Shown in pieces: positions 8,823 to 16,997 of a stretch of 64,000 nucleotides of DNA (positions are counted from its first letter, which is position 1; each line of letters opens with the position of its first letter). This stretch comes from Paenibacillus glycinis (GTDB taxonomy: Bacteria > Bacillota > Bacilli > Paenibacillales > Paenibacillaceae): NCBI RefSeq assembly GCF_009909185.1, contig NZ_JAAAMV010000031.1:1-64000 (forward strand), given 5' to 3'. The translations under genes were made by a program, and so were the position numbers. Under the pieces are notes generated by a model. That model had not been told where the DNA came from. It worked only from the letters and a program-made list of their open reading frames with translations, and made no database searches.

Positions 8823-9037
8823 GATGCTCACCTGCTTACTCGGGATAGAATGATGCTTAGGATGCGCTTGTTCGGAGGCGTTTATTCCTGATTTTGGGAT
8901 ATTGACCTTGAAGCGGCAGACGGGATCGGCCGGATGGCGTTGGCAGGGCAGGAAAAAAATGACGGCATGCGAATATTAAGTTAAGGGCCGCGATAAGAAA
9001 TGACCGCAAGCCCCAAGCGAAGATGGAGGTGATCCGG

Positions 9038-9304
9038 ATGGCCGAATTAGGGCTGATCCTGCTGACCGTTCTGATCGGATTAATCGCAATCGCGTTGCAC
9101 GCGGGAAGGTTCGTGGATTTTTTCCGGCCTAGCGTGCTCCAGATCCAACTGTTCGGCATTCATATCACGCTATTGGGCATCGTCTCGGCAGCGGCATTCG
9201 ACGAAGGCCGAGGCTATGGCTTCGCGATCGGCTTGATCGGGCTTCTGACCGCGGCCTTGACGCCATTCAGCGAACCCGGCACGTCTCGTTCCGACGATAA
9301 ATGA
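9038..9304 (+). CDS. Small membrane protein of unknown function
   Basis: 88 residues with an N-terminal hydrophobic helix (about 4-22) and two more hydrophobic segments (about 33-53 and 59-75), ending in a polar tail (SRSDDK). The ATG at 9038 is chosen because tggaggtgatcc, an almost perfect ribosome binding site, lies directly upstream; an in-frame ATG at 9023 overlaps that site. It is divergent from the ger operon and followed by the ArsR gene. The family is not recognised. Confidence 0.75.
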   Translation: MAELGLILLTVLIGLIAIALHAGRFVDFFRPSVLQIQLFGIHITLLGIVSAAAFDEGRGYGFAIGLIGLLTAALTPFSEPGTSRSDDK

Positions 9305-9349
9305 CCGCCAAGCGGATTTGATTTGGCCGAAGCCGACATTGTGGAGTTT

Positions 9350-9388
9350 GAATATTCCTTGACTGGAATATTCCGTACGAGGTATATT
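9350..9388 (+). promoter_or_regulatory. Promoter with overlapping palindromic operator (ArsR autoregulation)
   Basis: gaatattcc (9350-9358) and ggaatattc (9365-9373) are a perfect inverted repeat whose six-base centre, ttgact (9359-9364), is the -35 element. TATATT (9383-9388) is the -10 at an 18-base spacing. A repressor bound here would cover the -35. The most likely ligand is the ArsR protein encoded 80 bases downstream. Confidence 0.75.
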
Positions 9389-9467
9389 TAATCCACAGCA
9401 TGAAATCGACCTCGAGCAAAGGACGTGATTGCGCAAAAAAGCCAAAAACAGAGGTGAGCGGCAGGTC

Positions 9468-9806
9468 ATGTTTAAGTCCGGCATGGACATAATGGCGCTG
9501 AGTGCTTTAGCCGAACCCAATCGAATAAATATCGTTCAATTATTGCGCGACGGCCCTCTTACCGTAGGAGAGATCGCCGAACGGCTGGAACTGTCCCAAC
9601 CGAAAACGTCGAAGCATTTGAAGGTGCTTAGAGAGAGCGGGATCGTGGAGGCGCGGATCGATGCCAATCGCCGGTTCTACCGGCTTCGGCCGGAGCCCTT
9701 CCTAGCCTTGGATAATTGGCTGCATTCCTTCCGCCACATGATGGAAGACCGGCTGGATAACTTGGACGACTATCTGCACCAATTGCAGAACAAGAAAGAG
9801 CCGTAA
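9468..9806 (+). CDS. ArsR-family winged-helix repressor
   Basis: 112 residues with the ArsR helix-turn-helix LTVGEIAERLELSQPKTSKHLKVL and a beta wing (ARIDANRRFYRL). No CxC metal site is present, so it is not a classical arsenic or cadmium sensor; it resembles SdpR-like members that sense other signals or only autoregulate. The ATG at 9468 follows gaggtg at 9451. A TTG at 9429 with aaagga just before it is an alternative that would add 13 residues. A perfect palindrome over its own -35 supports autorepression. No partner gene is obviously linked. Confidence 0.88.
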   Translation: MFKSGMDIMALSALAEPNRINIVQLLRDGPLTVGEIAERLELSQPKTSKHLKVLRESGIVEARIDANRRFYRLRPEPFLALDNWLHSFRHMMEDRLDNLDDYLHQLQNKKEP

Positions 9807-9901
9807 CGGCGTTGACAGCCCGAAATGCCGAAATGAGCAAATCTAGGGGCGCCGTCGATCTTGTCTGAAATGAAATAAGCACGTTATTAACGTTGCGACA
9901 G

Positions 9902-9930
9902 CAGCTGATCCCTAAATCAGCTGTTTTCGT
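9902..9930 (+). terminator. Intrinsic terminator after arsR-like gene
   Basis: cagctgat (9902-9909) pairs with atcagctg (9916-9923), followed by ttttcgtatttt. Confidence 0.7.
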
Positions 9931-9995
9931 ATTTTCTATCCGGACTGCGAACCAGGCGTTCGTTCGAGAAAGTCATGCCTTTGCCTAAATTAATA

Positions 9996-10047
9996 GTTGA
10001 CTTGTAAACGATATGGCATATAATGAAATTATGGTTGACTAGTATAC
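9996..10047 (+). promoter_or_regulatory. Promoter of the dehalogenase-like gene flanked by 14-bp direct repeats
   Basis: TTGACT (9997-10002), 16-base spacer, TATAAT (10019-10024). gttgacttgtaaac (9996-10009) overlaps the -35 and gttgactagtatac (10034-10047) lies just downstream of the start point; they match at 12 of 14 positions. This is a typical arrangement for a repressor that is not encoded nearby. Confidence 0.6.
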
Positions 10048-10100
10048 TTTATTCGCAATGCAATGTCAGGGTAAACCAAACGCGAAAGGTGAGATGAGCG

Positions 10101-10994
10101 ATGAATCAAGCAGATTTTCCGTATGAGAAGAAACGGCGGCAGGTGATGGACCTGGAGATGGCCTATGTCGACGAAGGAAGCGGCGATCCGATCGTCTTCC
10201 TGCACGGGAATCCTACGTCTTCGTATCTGTGGCGCAATATACTTCCCGCCGCGATCGGGCATGGACGCTGCATCGCGCCGGATCTGATCGGCATGGGGGA
10301 CTCCCGGAAGCGTCGGGACGGCGGGCCGGACGCATATACGTTCGACGAACATCGCCGCTACCTGGATGAACTGCTGGAGCAGCTCGGCGTTCGCCGGCGC
10401 GTCGTCCTCGTGGTGCACGACTGGGGATCCGCGCTGGGCTTCGATTGGGCGCGACGCCATCCGGATGCCGTGCGGGGCATCGTCTACATGGAGGCCATCA
10501 TCAAGCCGCGCAGCTGGAGCGAGATCCCGGAGACGGGACGCAACGTCTTCCAGGCGCTGCGATCGTCCGAGGGCGAGCGGATGGTGCTGGAGCGAAACTC
10601 GTTCATCGAATTCAACCTGCCCGCCGGTATATTGCGAACGCTGGCGGAGGAAGAGATGGCGGAGTACCGCCGGCCGTTCGCGGAGCCCGGCGAGGGCCGG
10701 CGGCCGATGCTCAGCTGGGCGCGGCAGCTTCCCTTCGACGGGGAGCCGGCCGACGTGACGGCCATCGTGACGGCCTACGGCGATTGGCTGGCGCAAAGCG
10801 CCGTCCCCAAACTATTCGTTCGCGCCGAGCCCGGCCTGCTGCCGCAATCGCACGTTGATTTCTGCCGAACGTGGCCTTCGCAAACCGAGCTCGCGGTTCC
10901 GGGACGCCACTACCCGCAGGAGGATGCCCCGGAAGAGATCGGCAAGGCGCTTGCTTCCTGGTTGAACGCGCTGGAGCCCGATCCGCTCGGCTGA
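10101..10994 (+). CDS. Haloalkane dehalogenase-type alpha/beta hydrolase
   Basis: 297 residues, close to the 293-310 of subfamily II haloalkane dehalogenases, which hydrolyse carbon-halogen bonds in haloalkanes to an alcohol and halide. The full active-site set is visible: Asn37 in HGNPTSSYLWRN and Trp108 (halide binding), nucleophile Asp107 in VHDWGSALGFDWA, acid Glu131 in YMEAI, and base His270 in PGRHYPQED. Relatives with the same signature include Renilla luciferase-type enzymes, so natural haloalkane turnover is likely but not proven. ATG with gaaaggtgag upstream. It stands alone behind a regulated promoter. Cytosolic, no signal peptide. Confidence 0.85.
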   Translation: MNQADFPYEKKRRQVMDLEMAYVDEGSGDPIVFLHGNPTSSYLWRNILPAAIGHGRCIAPDLIGMGDSRKRRDGGPDAYTFDEHRRYLDELLEQLGVRRRVVLVVHDWGSALGFDWARRHPDAVRGIVYMEAIIKPRSWSEIPETGRNVFQALRSSEGERMVLERNSFIEFNLPAGILRTLAEEEMAEYRRPFAEPGEGRRPMLSWARQLPFDGEPADVTAIVTAYGDWLAQSAVPKLFVRAEPGLLPQSHVDFCRTWPSQTELAVPGRHYPQEDAPEEIGKALASWLNALEPDPLG

Positions 10995-11041
10995 TCCGAT
11001 ACGGGAGGAGGGTATAAACCATTTATGGGCCGGTCGGCAGA

Positions 11042-11069
11042 TTGCGGATACCGGAGGATCGGGTATAAT
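11042..11069 (+). promoter_or_regulatory. Promoter of cyclase-family gene
   Basis: TTGCGG (11042-11047), 16-base spacer, TATAAT (11064-11069). Confidence 0.5.
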
Positions 11070-11107
11070 CGATGGGTGCGAATGCGAAGAAAAGAGGGAG
11101 AACACGA

Positions 11108-11866
11108 ATGAAACTTATCGATTTGAGCGTACCGATCAGTCCGCGAATCCGGGAACCGCTGCCGGCTAGCATCGAATATGCAAGTCACGAGGACGGGGCG
11201 AAGCAAGCGGCCGCGGCGCTGGGCTTGAAGCAGGAGGATTTTCCGGAAGGGAAGGCTTGGGCGACCGAGACCGTCACGTTGAACACGCATGCGGGCACGC
11301 ATATCGACGCGCCTTGGCATTACTGGCCGACCTCGGAAGGACAGAAGGCGAGAACGATCGACGAGCTGCCGCTCGAATGGTTTTATTCGGACGGCGTGGT
11401 GCTCGACTTCAGCAAGAAGCCGCCCGGCTACGAGATCACGAAGGAAGATCTGATCGCGGAGCTGGAGCGGATCGGGTATTCGCTAAAGCCGTATGACATC
11501 GTGCTTATCCGGAGCGACGCGGACAAACGCCTGTATCAGGAGCATTATGCCTTCCTGCACGCGGGCGTGTCGGCCGAAGCGACCGTCTGGCTGCTCGACC
11601 AGGGCATCAAGGTCGTCGGAACGGACGGTTGGGGCTGGGATATTCCGCTCAATCTCCAGGCCGAGGCGTACCGCGCGCAGCCGAGGGACGGCGTGCTATG
11701 GGCCGCGCATTACGTCGGCAAGGACCGGGAATACTGCCAGATCGAGAAATTGGCGAATCTCGATCTGCTGCCGAAGCCGTACGGCTTCAAAATCAGCTGT
11801 TTTCCGGTGAAGGTGGAGCAGGCGAGCGCCGGCTGGGTGCGCCCGGTGGCCATGTTCGAAGACTGA
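11108..11866 (+). CDS. Cyclase-family hydrolase (kynurenine formamidase-like)
   Basis: 252 residues of the metal-dependent cyclase family that contains bacterial kynurenine formamidase and isatin hydrolase. The metal-binding signature HAGTHIDAPWHY is present near residue 60, with further conserved polar residues in the second half (DGWGWD). The likely reaction is hydrolysis of an amide or cyclic amide; the substrate is not identifiable, and no tryptophan-degradation genes are nearby. The ATG at 11108 is preferred to an ATG at 11072 because agagggaga lies just upstream. Confidence 0.8.
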   Translation: MKLIDLSVPISPRIREPLPASIEYASHEDGAKQAAAALGLKQEDFPEGKAWATETVTLNTHAGTHIDAPWHYWPTSEGQKARTIDELPLEWFYSDGVVLDFSKKPPGYEITKEDLIAELERIGYSLKPYDIVLIRSDADKRLYQEHYAFLHAGVSAEATVWLLDQGIKVVGTDGWGWDIPLNLQAEAYRAQPRDGVLWAAHYVGKDREYCQIEKLANLDLLPKPYGFKISCFPVKVEQASAGWVRPVAMFED

Positions 11867-11947
11867 ACCGAAGCCGACTGCCAAGGGCGGTCACGCGTAC
11901 GATCAAGTTTTCCAGCAGGGGCTTCGAGCGCGACGACCTGCGAATCA

Positions 11948-11986
11948 TTCGTTAGCGGCAGTCCGACATCGACAGTCGCTAACGAA
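11948..11986 (+). repeat. Inverted repeat, 10-bp perfect arms
   Basis: ttcgttagcg (11948-11957) and cgctaacgaa (11977-11986), with no T-run after it. It lies in the gap between the cyclase and the kinase and may be an mRNA 3' stabiliser or protein site. Confidence 0.5.
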
Positions 11987-12013
11987 AGTCCGCTTACGCC
12001 ACAGGATTAGCCC

Positions 12014-12070
12014 GACAGGACCCGGGAGGAACGCCGCGACGACGCGGCTTCCTCCGAGGGTCCTGTTTGC
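12014..12070 (+). terminator. Long stem-loop terminator
   Basis: acaggaccc (from 12015) pairs with gggtcctgt (to 12066), with inner pairing of ggagg/cctcc and gccgcg/cgcggc; a short TTT follows. It probably ends the cyclase transcript. Confidence 0.6.
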
Positions 12071-12205
12071 ATTTGCGCAGGCGTTCCGATTTTCATCGCG
12101 CCAGCGAAGCGAACCTTGTGTTACGATAAAGCTGAACTTGCGCGCGCGGTCGGCCGGCAGACGAGAGAGACCGGCGATCGCAGAGGCACGAAGGGGAGTC
12201 GAGGC

Positions 12206-13972
12206 ATGGAAGCGATCCGCCGGTTTTCGTTGATCGGGTCATTGAAGGGAAGATTGGCCGTTATCTTGACCGTCGCGACGATCGTGCCCATCCTGTTGAC
12301 GGGCTATATCTCGTACCGCTGGATATACGTGGTGCAAACCGAGAAGATCGAGGGCGACTGGCAGGACAAGGTGAGGCAGGAGCGGGACGAGCTGGGGCGC
12401 AAGCTCGACGAGCTCGGTAGGGTGTCGCAGCTGATGGATATCGAGGGCGGGATCGGACGGGACGTCGTCACGTTCATCTCCAGCACCGATTCGTACAACC
12501 GGTCCATCCTGTATCGCGACATCAATCAGTCGGCGGCGAACGTGAATTTCTCGAATCCCAATCTGGGGGCGATGTTCTATTACGCGCCGGAGCTGGAGGA
12601 GCCGATGCTGTTTCCGAACGCCGACGTCGGAGCCGGCTTCAAGCCGGACGCCCTGCATATCTTCTTCAAACAAAAGCTGTTCACCTATTACGGTCCTTAT
12701 CCGTCGCTCGACGAATCCAATCGCGACGAACTCGTGTTCTCCCTGCTTCGGAAGCTGGAATACGGCGAAGGACGCTTCCTGTACGCGTATATCGAGACGA
12801 AGGTCATCGGCCTGGAAGCGATGTTCGCCCCGGGAGGCGAATCGGATCCCGCGGGCAACGATCCCGTCTATCACGTCCTGACGACGCCGGACGGCAAGGT
12901 GGCGTACAGCAATCTGCCGGACGGCTCGATCGCGGCAGGACAAGCGTTCTCCCTCGCGGGCGAAGCCTACCAGAGCTTTCAGGCATCCGGAACGCAAGGC
13001 TGGACGCTCTATGAGCTTATTCCCGAGAACGCTTACAATAGCGTGATGAAGAAATGGCTGTCGCAATTCATTTTGTTCGCTTCCTTTTCGCTCGTGCTCG
13101 GCATCGTCTTGGCTTGGCTGATCTGGCGCATGGTCTATCGGCCGATCCGTCTGATCAACCGGGAAATCACCCGCTTCAGCCATATCCCGTCCGCCGCGAG
13201 CACGCCGGCTACCGGACTTGCGGAATTCAATCACATCCTGGACAACTTCCATCAGATGAGCCGGCGCATCACGGAGCTGATCACCGACGTGGAGGACAAG
13301 GAGAAGCGGCGGGGGCAGCTCGAGGTCGAGAAGCTGCTCGTTCAGATCAATCCGCATTTCCTGCACAATACGTTGAACACGATCCAATGGCTGGCGCGAA
13401 TGGAAGGACAGACGACGATCGCGGGAATGGTGGCGATCTTCACGCGCGTGCTGCATTACAATCTCGGCAAGAAGAACATCATCGTCACGGTCCGGGAGGA
13501 AGTCGACGCCGTGCGGGACTATATCGACCTGCAGAACATTCGCTATGACCATTCCTTCAAGGTGAAGCTGCTGGTCGATCCGGATTGTCTCGACGTGCCG
13601 ATTCCGCGCTTTATCCTGCAGCCTCTCGTGGAAAACGCGCTGTACCACGGCTTCGACGACGACGACAAGGGCGAGATCGAGGTGGCGATCGCCCGGGAGC
13701 GGCGGTCGCTGCTGCTGCGGGTCAGCGATAACGGCAGGGGAATCCCGCAAGAGAAGCTGCTCGGCATGCTGGAGGAGGACGACGAGCGGCTGCGCAGATC
13801 GGGCCTCGGGATCGGGCTGCGGTACGTCAAGAAAATGCTGTTCGTCTACTACGGCCATGAAGCGCGGTTGACGATGGAAAGCGGAGCCGGCATCGGGACG
13901 ACGATCGCCATCCGGCTCCCGGACACCTTGAGAGGAGTGGAGGACCTTGATTCAGGCATTGATCGTGGATGA
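12206..13972 (+). CDS. Sensor histidine kinase, YesM type (module 1)
   Basis: 588 residues. N-terminal membrane helix (about 13-32), extracellular sensing domain to about 285, second helix (about 288-312), HAMP linker, His_kinase domain with phospho-acceptor His384 in QINPHFLHNTLN, and a C-terminal ATPase domain (DNGRGIP, GIGL). YesM kinases respond to carbohydrates outside the cell and phosphorylate YesN-type regulators. The ATG at 12206 follows aaggggag. The next gene overlaps its end by 26 bases, so the pair is translationally linked. Confidence 0.92.
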   Translation: MEAIRRFSLIGSLKGRLAVILTVATIVPILLTGYISYRWIYVVQTEKIEGDWQDKVRQERDELGRKLDELGRVSQLMDIEGGIGRDVVTFISSTDSYNRSILYRDINQSAANVNFSNPNLGAMFYYAPELEEPMLFPNADVGAGFKPDALHIFFKQKLFTYYGPYPSLDESNRDELVFSLLRKLEYGEGRFLYAYIETKVIGLEAMFAPGGESDPAGNDPVYHVLTTPDGKVAYSNLPDGSIAAGQAFSLAGEAYQSFQASGTQGWTLYELIPENAYNSVMKKWLSQFILFASFSLVLGIVLAWLIWRMVYRPIRLINREITRFSHIPSAASTPATGLAEFNHILDNFHQMSRRITELITDVEDKEKRRGQLEVEKLLVQINPHFLHNTLNTIQWLARMEGQTTIAGMVAIFTRVLHYNLGKKNIIVTVREEVDAVRDYIDLQNIRYDHSFKVKLLVDPDCLDVPIPRFILQPLVENALYHGFDDDDKGEIEVAIARERRSLLLRVSDNGRGIPQEKLLGMLEEDDERLRRSGLGIGLRYVKKMLFVYYGHEARLTMESGAGIGTTIAIRLPDTLRGVEDLDSGIDRG

Positions 13973-14981
13973 CGAAAGCTTGGTGCGCAAAGGAATGCGG
14001 CTGCTGTTCCCGTGGGAAAAATTCGGGGTCGAGATCGCCGGCGAGGCGGCAACGGGCGAGAAGGCGATGGCGTTCATGCGAACGCATCCCGTGCAGCTGC
14101 TCATGACGGACATTACGATGCCGGGGATGTCCGGCTTGGAGCTCGTCAAGCTGGCTCGGGAGCTGGAGCCGCCGCCGAAGGTCGTCATCCTGACCTGCCA
14201 TCAGGATTTCGATTACATTCAGGAGGCGCTCCGGCTCGGCGCGATCGATTATATCGTCAAGACGCAGCTGGAGGAGCTCGATTTGGATCAGACCATGGAA
14301 CGCATCCTGCGGGTCGTTCGGCAGGAGCTGCCCGGCCACGCGCAGGAGCAGGCGAAAGCGAGACCGGGCAGCGCGCGCAAGGCGGTCGTCCGACTGGCGG
14401 AGAACGTGCAATGGGTCATGGACGACGAGAAGTTCGCGTCGCTCGCGGATGCGGTCGCCGAACTGGACGGCGGCGATTTCGCCGAGCCGTCCTCTCTCTT
14501 GCGCGCCGCGCTGGAGCGCTGGCGGCGGAGCTTTCCGATGTTCGGCTGGGAACGGTGGACCGGTCCGGGGCAAGCGGATGCCGGGGCGTGGCTGCGTGCG
14601 CTTCGCGCCGAATTGGCCGCTTGGCTGCGCGGCTCGGCCTATTCCGAGGACGTCATCAAGGCGATCGTCAAGGCGGTCGATCTCATCCAGGAGCAGCCGG
14701 GACTTCATATGAAGCAGAGCGAGATCAGCCAAGCGGTGAATCTGAGCAAGAGCTACTTCAGCACCAGCTTCCGCGACATCGCGCGGCTGACGTTCACCCA
14801 GTTCCTCCAGGCGGCGAGCCTGCACGCCGCCAAGGAGCTGCTGCTCGCCACGAACCATCCCGTCTATTGGATCGCCGAGCAATGCGGGTTCACGGACCAG
14901 CGGTATTTCAGCAAATTGTTCAAGGAGCAGACGGGGCTGCTGCCGAGCGAATACCGGCAGCGGCACGCGGCACGCTCCTGA
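13947..14981 (+). CDS. Response regulator with AraC DNA-binding domain, YesN type (module 1)
   Basis: 344 residues: receiver domain (acidic pocket DDE at 8-10, phospho-acceptor Asp55 in MTDITMPG, Lys105), a short linker, then an AraC/XylS double helix-turn-helix at the C-terminus (QSEISQAVNLSKSYFSTSF and VYWIAEQCGFTDQRYFSKLF). A TTG start at 13947 is supported by agaggagtggagg upstream and by similarity of the N-terminus (IQALIVDDE) to other receivers. It should activate the binding-protein gene that follows. Confidence 0.93.
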   Translation: MIQALIVDDESLVRKGMRLLFPWEKFGVEIAGEAATGEKAMAFMRTHPVQLLMTDITMPGMSGLELVKLARELEPPPKVVILTCHQDFDYIQEALRLGAIDYIVKTQLEELDLDQTMERILRVVRQELPGHAQEQAKARPGSARKAVVRLAENVQWVMDDEKFASLADAVAELDGGDFAEPSSLLRAALERWRRSFPMFGWERWTGPGQADAGAWLRALRAELAAWLRGSAYSEDVIKAIVKAVDLIQEQPGLHMKQSEISQAVNLSKSYFSTSFRDIARLTFTQFLQAASLHAAKELLLATNHPVYWIAEQCGFTDQRYFSKLFKEQTGLLPSEYRQRHAARS

Positions 14982-14994
14982 GCTTCGATCAAGG

Positions 14995-15041
14995 CCCGAG
15001 CGCGGACGGCGGCAGACGATGCCGTCCGCGCTCGGGTTTTT
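14995..15041 (+). terminator. Strong intrinsic terminator
   Basis: A perfect 16-bp GC-rich stem (14995-15010 with 15021-15036) and TTTTT follow the regulator gene, so the two-component genes and the transport genes are separate transcription units. Confidence 0.9.
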
Positions 15042-15265
15042 GCCGATCCGGGGTAGAGCGTCGATGCCTTCGCGGACGCGATCGTCTGTCGATCTCCCCC
15101 GGAAGCGGGAAAATAGTCTTCGCTTGGTGCGGTTATCGTTTTCTCCGCGGCGGCAGCGGAAGAAAATATTCCAACCGATCGCGAACGGGAGCCGCTAACG
15201 GCGCGATGAAGGCGTTTGCTATACTTGCGAGGCAAGGGAAAATACAGACAGGGAGGGTCCTCTTC

Positions 15266-16960
15266 ATGAAGAGAAACAAGGCAGCGGCGCTTATGCTCGG
15301 TTTGGGTCTGATCCTTACGACGGCGGCCTGCAGCGACGGCAACGGCAACGATAACGGGGCGCAAACGCCGAACGCGAACGCGGCGTCGCCCGATGCGAAC
15401 GCGCCGGCGGCCGCCGGCAACGACGCGAACGCCGCGGCCCCGGCGGATCCGCTCGGCAAATACGATCCGCCGATCGAAGTGACGGCCGTTCGGGGCATTA
15501 CCGAGGGCACGAAGTTCGTCGACGGCGAGGCCATCGACAACAACGTATGGTCGAAGGCATACGAGAACGAGCTGGGGGTGAAGGTGAAGTACCTGTGGAC
15601 GACGCCGACCGCCCAGTACGACCAGAAGCTGAACATCGCGATCGCCTCGGACGATCTGCCCGATATTACCCCGGTCAGCGCGTCGCAGCTGAAGCGGCTC
15701 GTGGAGGACGATGGATTGGAAGACTTGACGTCCCTCTACGACCAATACGGCTCCGAGCTGACGAAGAACATTTTGTCGCAGGACGGCGGCAACGCGATCA
15801 AGTCCGCGACGTTCGACGGCAAGCTTTACGGCCTGCCGAACATGACCTCGGGCCTCGGACAGTCGCATGTGCTCTGGGTGCGGACCGACTGGCTGAAGAA
15901 GCTGGGCTTGCCGGAGCCGAAGACGATGGACGACGTCCTGAAGACGGCCGAAGCCTTCGCCAAGCAGGACCCGGACGGCAACAAGAAAGCGGATACGTAC
16001 GGACTCGGGATCACCAAGGACATTTTCGGCTTCTATGCCGGCATGGAAGGCTTCTTCAACGGCTTCCATTCGTATCCCAATACGTGGGTGAAGGACGCCT
16101 CGGGCAAGCTGACCTACGGCAGCATCGCGCCGGAGACGAAGGCCGCGCTGCAGAAGCTGCAGGAGCTGTACAAGAACGGGATCCTCGACAAGGAATACGG
16201 CACGAAGGACGCGACCAAGGTGAGCGAAGCGGCGAATAGCGGCAAGCTGGGCTTGTTCTACGGCTACTTCTGGAATGCCGGCTGGCTGCAGGACGGCAAG
16301 AACGCCGATCCTTCGATGGAGTGGAAGCCGCTGCCGATCGTGTCGGCGGACGATCAGCCGGCGAAGGCGCAGGTACCATTCGCCATCAGCACGTACTACG
16401 TCGTGAAGAAAGGCGCCGCGCACCCGGAGGCCGCCGTCAAGCTGCTGAATTTCGATTACGAGAAGCTCTGGGGCAAGACGGCCGAGCCGAACGTGTACAA
16501 CGCGAATAACGGCGTAGGGGTCTTCGAATACGCATTGCTCTACGGCGAGGCGCCGCGCAAAAACCTGGATGCCCATCTCCATGTGGTCGATGCGCTCAAC
16601 GCGAACGACCCGTCCAAGCTGAATCCGGAAGAGAAGGGCTACTACGACAGCCTCGTGGCCTTCCGCGGCGGAGACAACAAGATGTGGGGCAACGCGCTGA
16701 TGTACGGACCGGGCGGCTCGCTGTCCGTCCTCGACGGGTATTCCAAGAACGGCCAGTTCGTCGACGATGCCTACTTCGGCGCCCCGACGCAGGGCATGAC
16801 GGACAACGAGGCGACGCTGCAGAAGCTGCAATTGGAAACGTTCACCCGGATCATCATGGGCGGCTCGATCGACGAATTCGACAAGTTCGTCGCCCAATGG
16901 AACGATCTCGGCGGCAGTACGATTACCGGAGAAGTGAATGACTGGCAGGCTTCCCGCTAG
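15266..16960 (+). CDS. Extracellular solute-binding lipoprotein, LplA type (module 1)
   Basis: 564 residues, the size of the large LplA-like binding proteins of Paenibacillaceae. Lipoprotein signal peptide with lipobox TAAC, then a disordered N/A/D-rich linker (about 25-55) and the two-lobe periplasmic-binding-protein fold. It captures an oligosaccharide at the cell surface and hands it to the two permeases downstream. The ATG at 15266 follows gggagg; the frame is open far upstream but the signal peptide fixes the start. A stem-loop covers its stop codon. GH4 alpha-galactosidase downstream hints at alpha-galactosides. Confidence 0.92.
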   Translation: MKRNKAAALMLGLGLILTTAACSDGNGNDNGAQTPNANAASPDANAPAAAGNDANAAAPADPLGKYDPPIEVTAVRGITEGTKFVDGEAIDNNVWSKAYENELGVKVKYLWTTPTAQYDQKLNIAIASDDLPDITPVSASQLKRLVEDDGLEDLTSLYDQYGSELTKNILSQDGGNAIKSATFDGKLYGLPNMTSGLGQSHVLWVRTDWLKKLGLPEPKTMDDVLKTAEAFAKQDPDGNKKADTYGLGITKDIFGFYAGMEGFFNGFHSYPNTWVKDASGKLTYGSIAPETKAALQKLQELYKNGILDKEYGTKDATKVSEAANSGKLGLFYGYFWNAGWLQDGKNADPSMEWKPLPIVSADDQPAKAQVPFAISTYYVVKKGAAHPEAAVKLLNFDYEKLWGKTAEPNVYNANNGVGVFEYALLYGEAPRKNLDAHLHVVDALNANDPSKLNPEEKGYYDSLVAFRGGDNKMWGNALMYGPGGSLSVLDGYSKNGQFVDDAYFGAPTQGMTDNEATLQKLQLETFTRIIMGGSIDEFDKFVAQWNDLGGSTITGEVNDWQASR

Positions 16961-16968
16961 GGGAAGCC
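16948..16968 (+). promoter_or_regulatory. Intercistronic stem-loop over the stop codon
   Basis: ggcttccc (16948-16955) pairs with ggggaagcc (16960-16968); the TAG stop is in the loop region. No T-run. Such loops protect the upstream message and raise the ratio of binding protein to permease. Confidence 0.6.
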
Positions 16969-16997
16969 GTCTCCGGCAAGGAAGAGGCGAATGAAAC

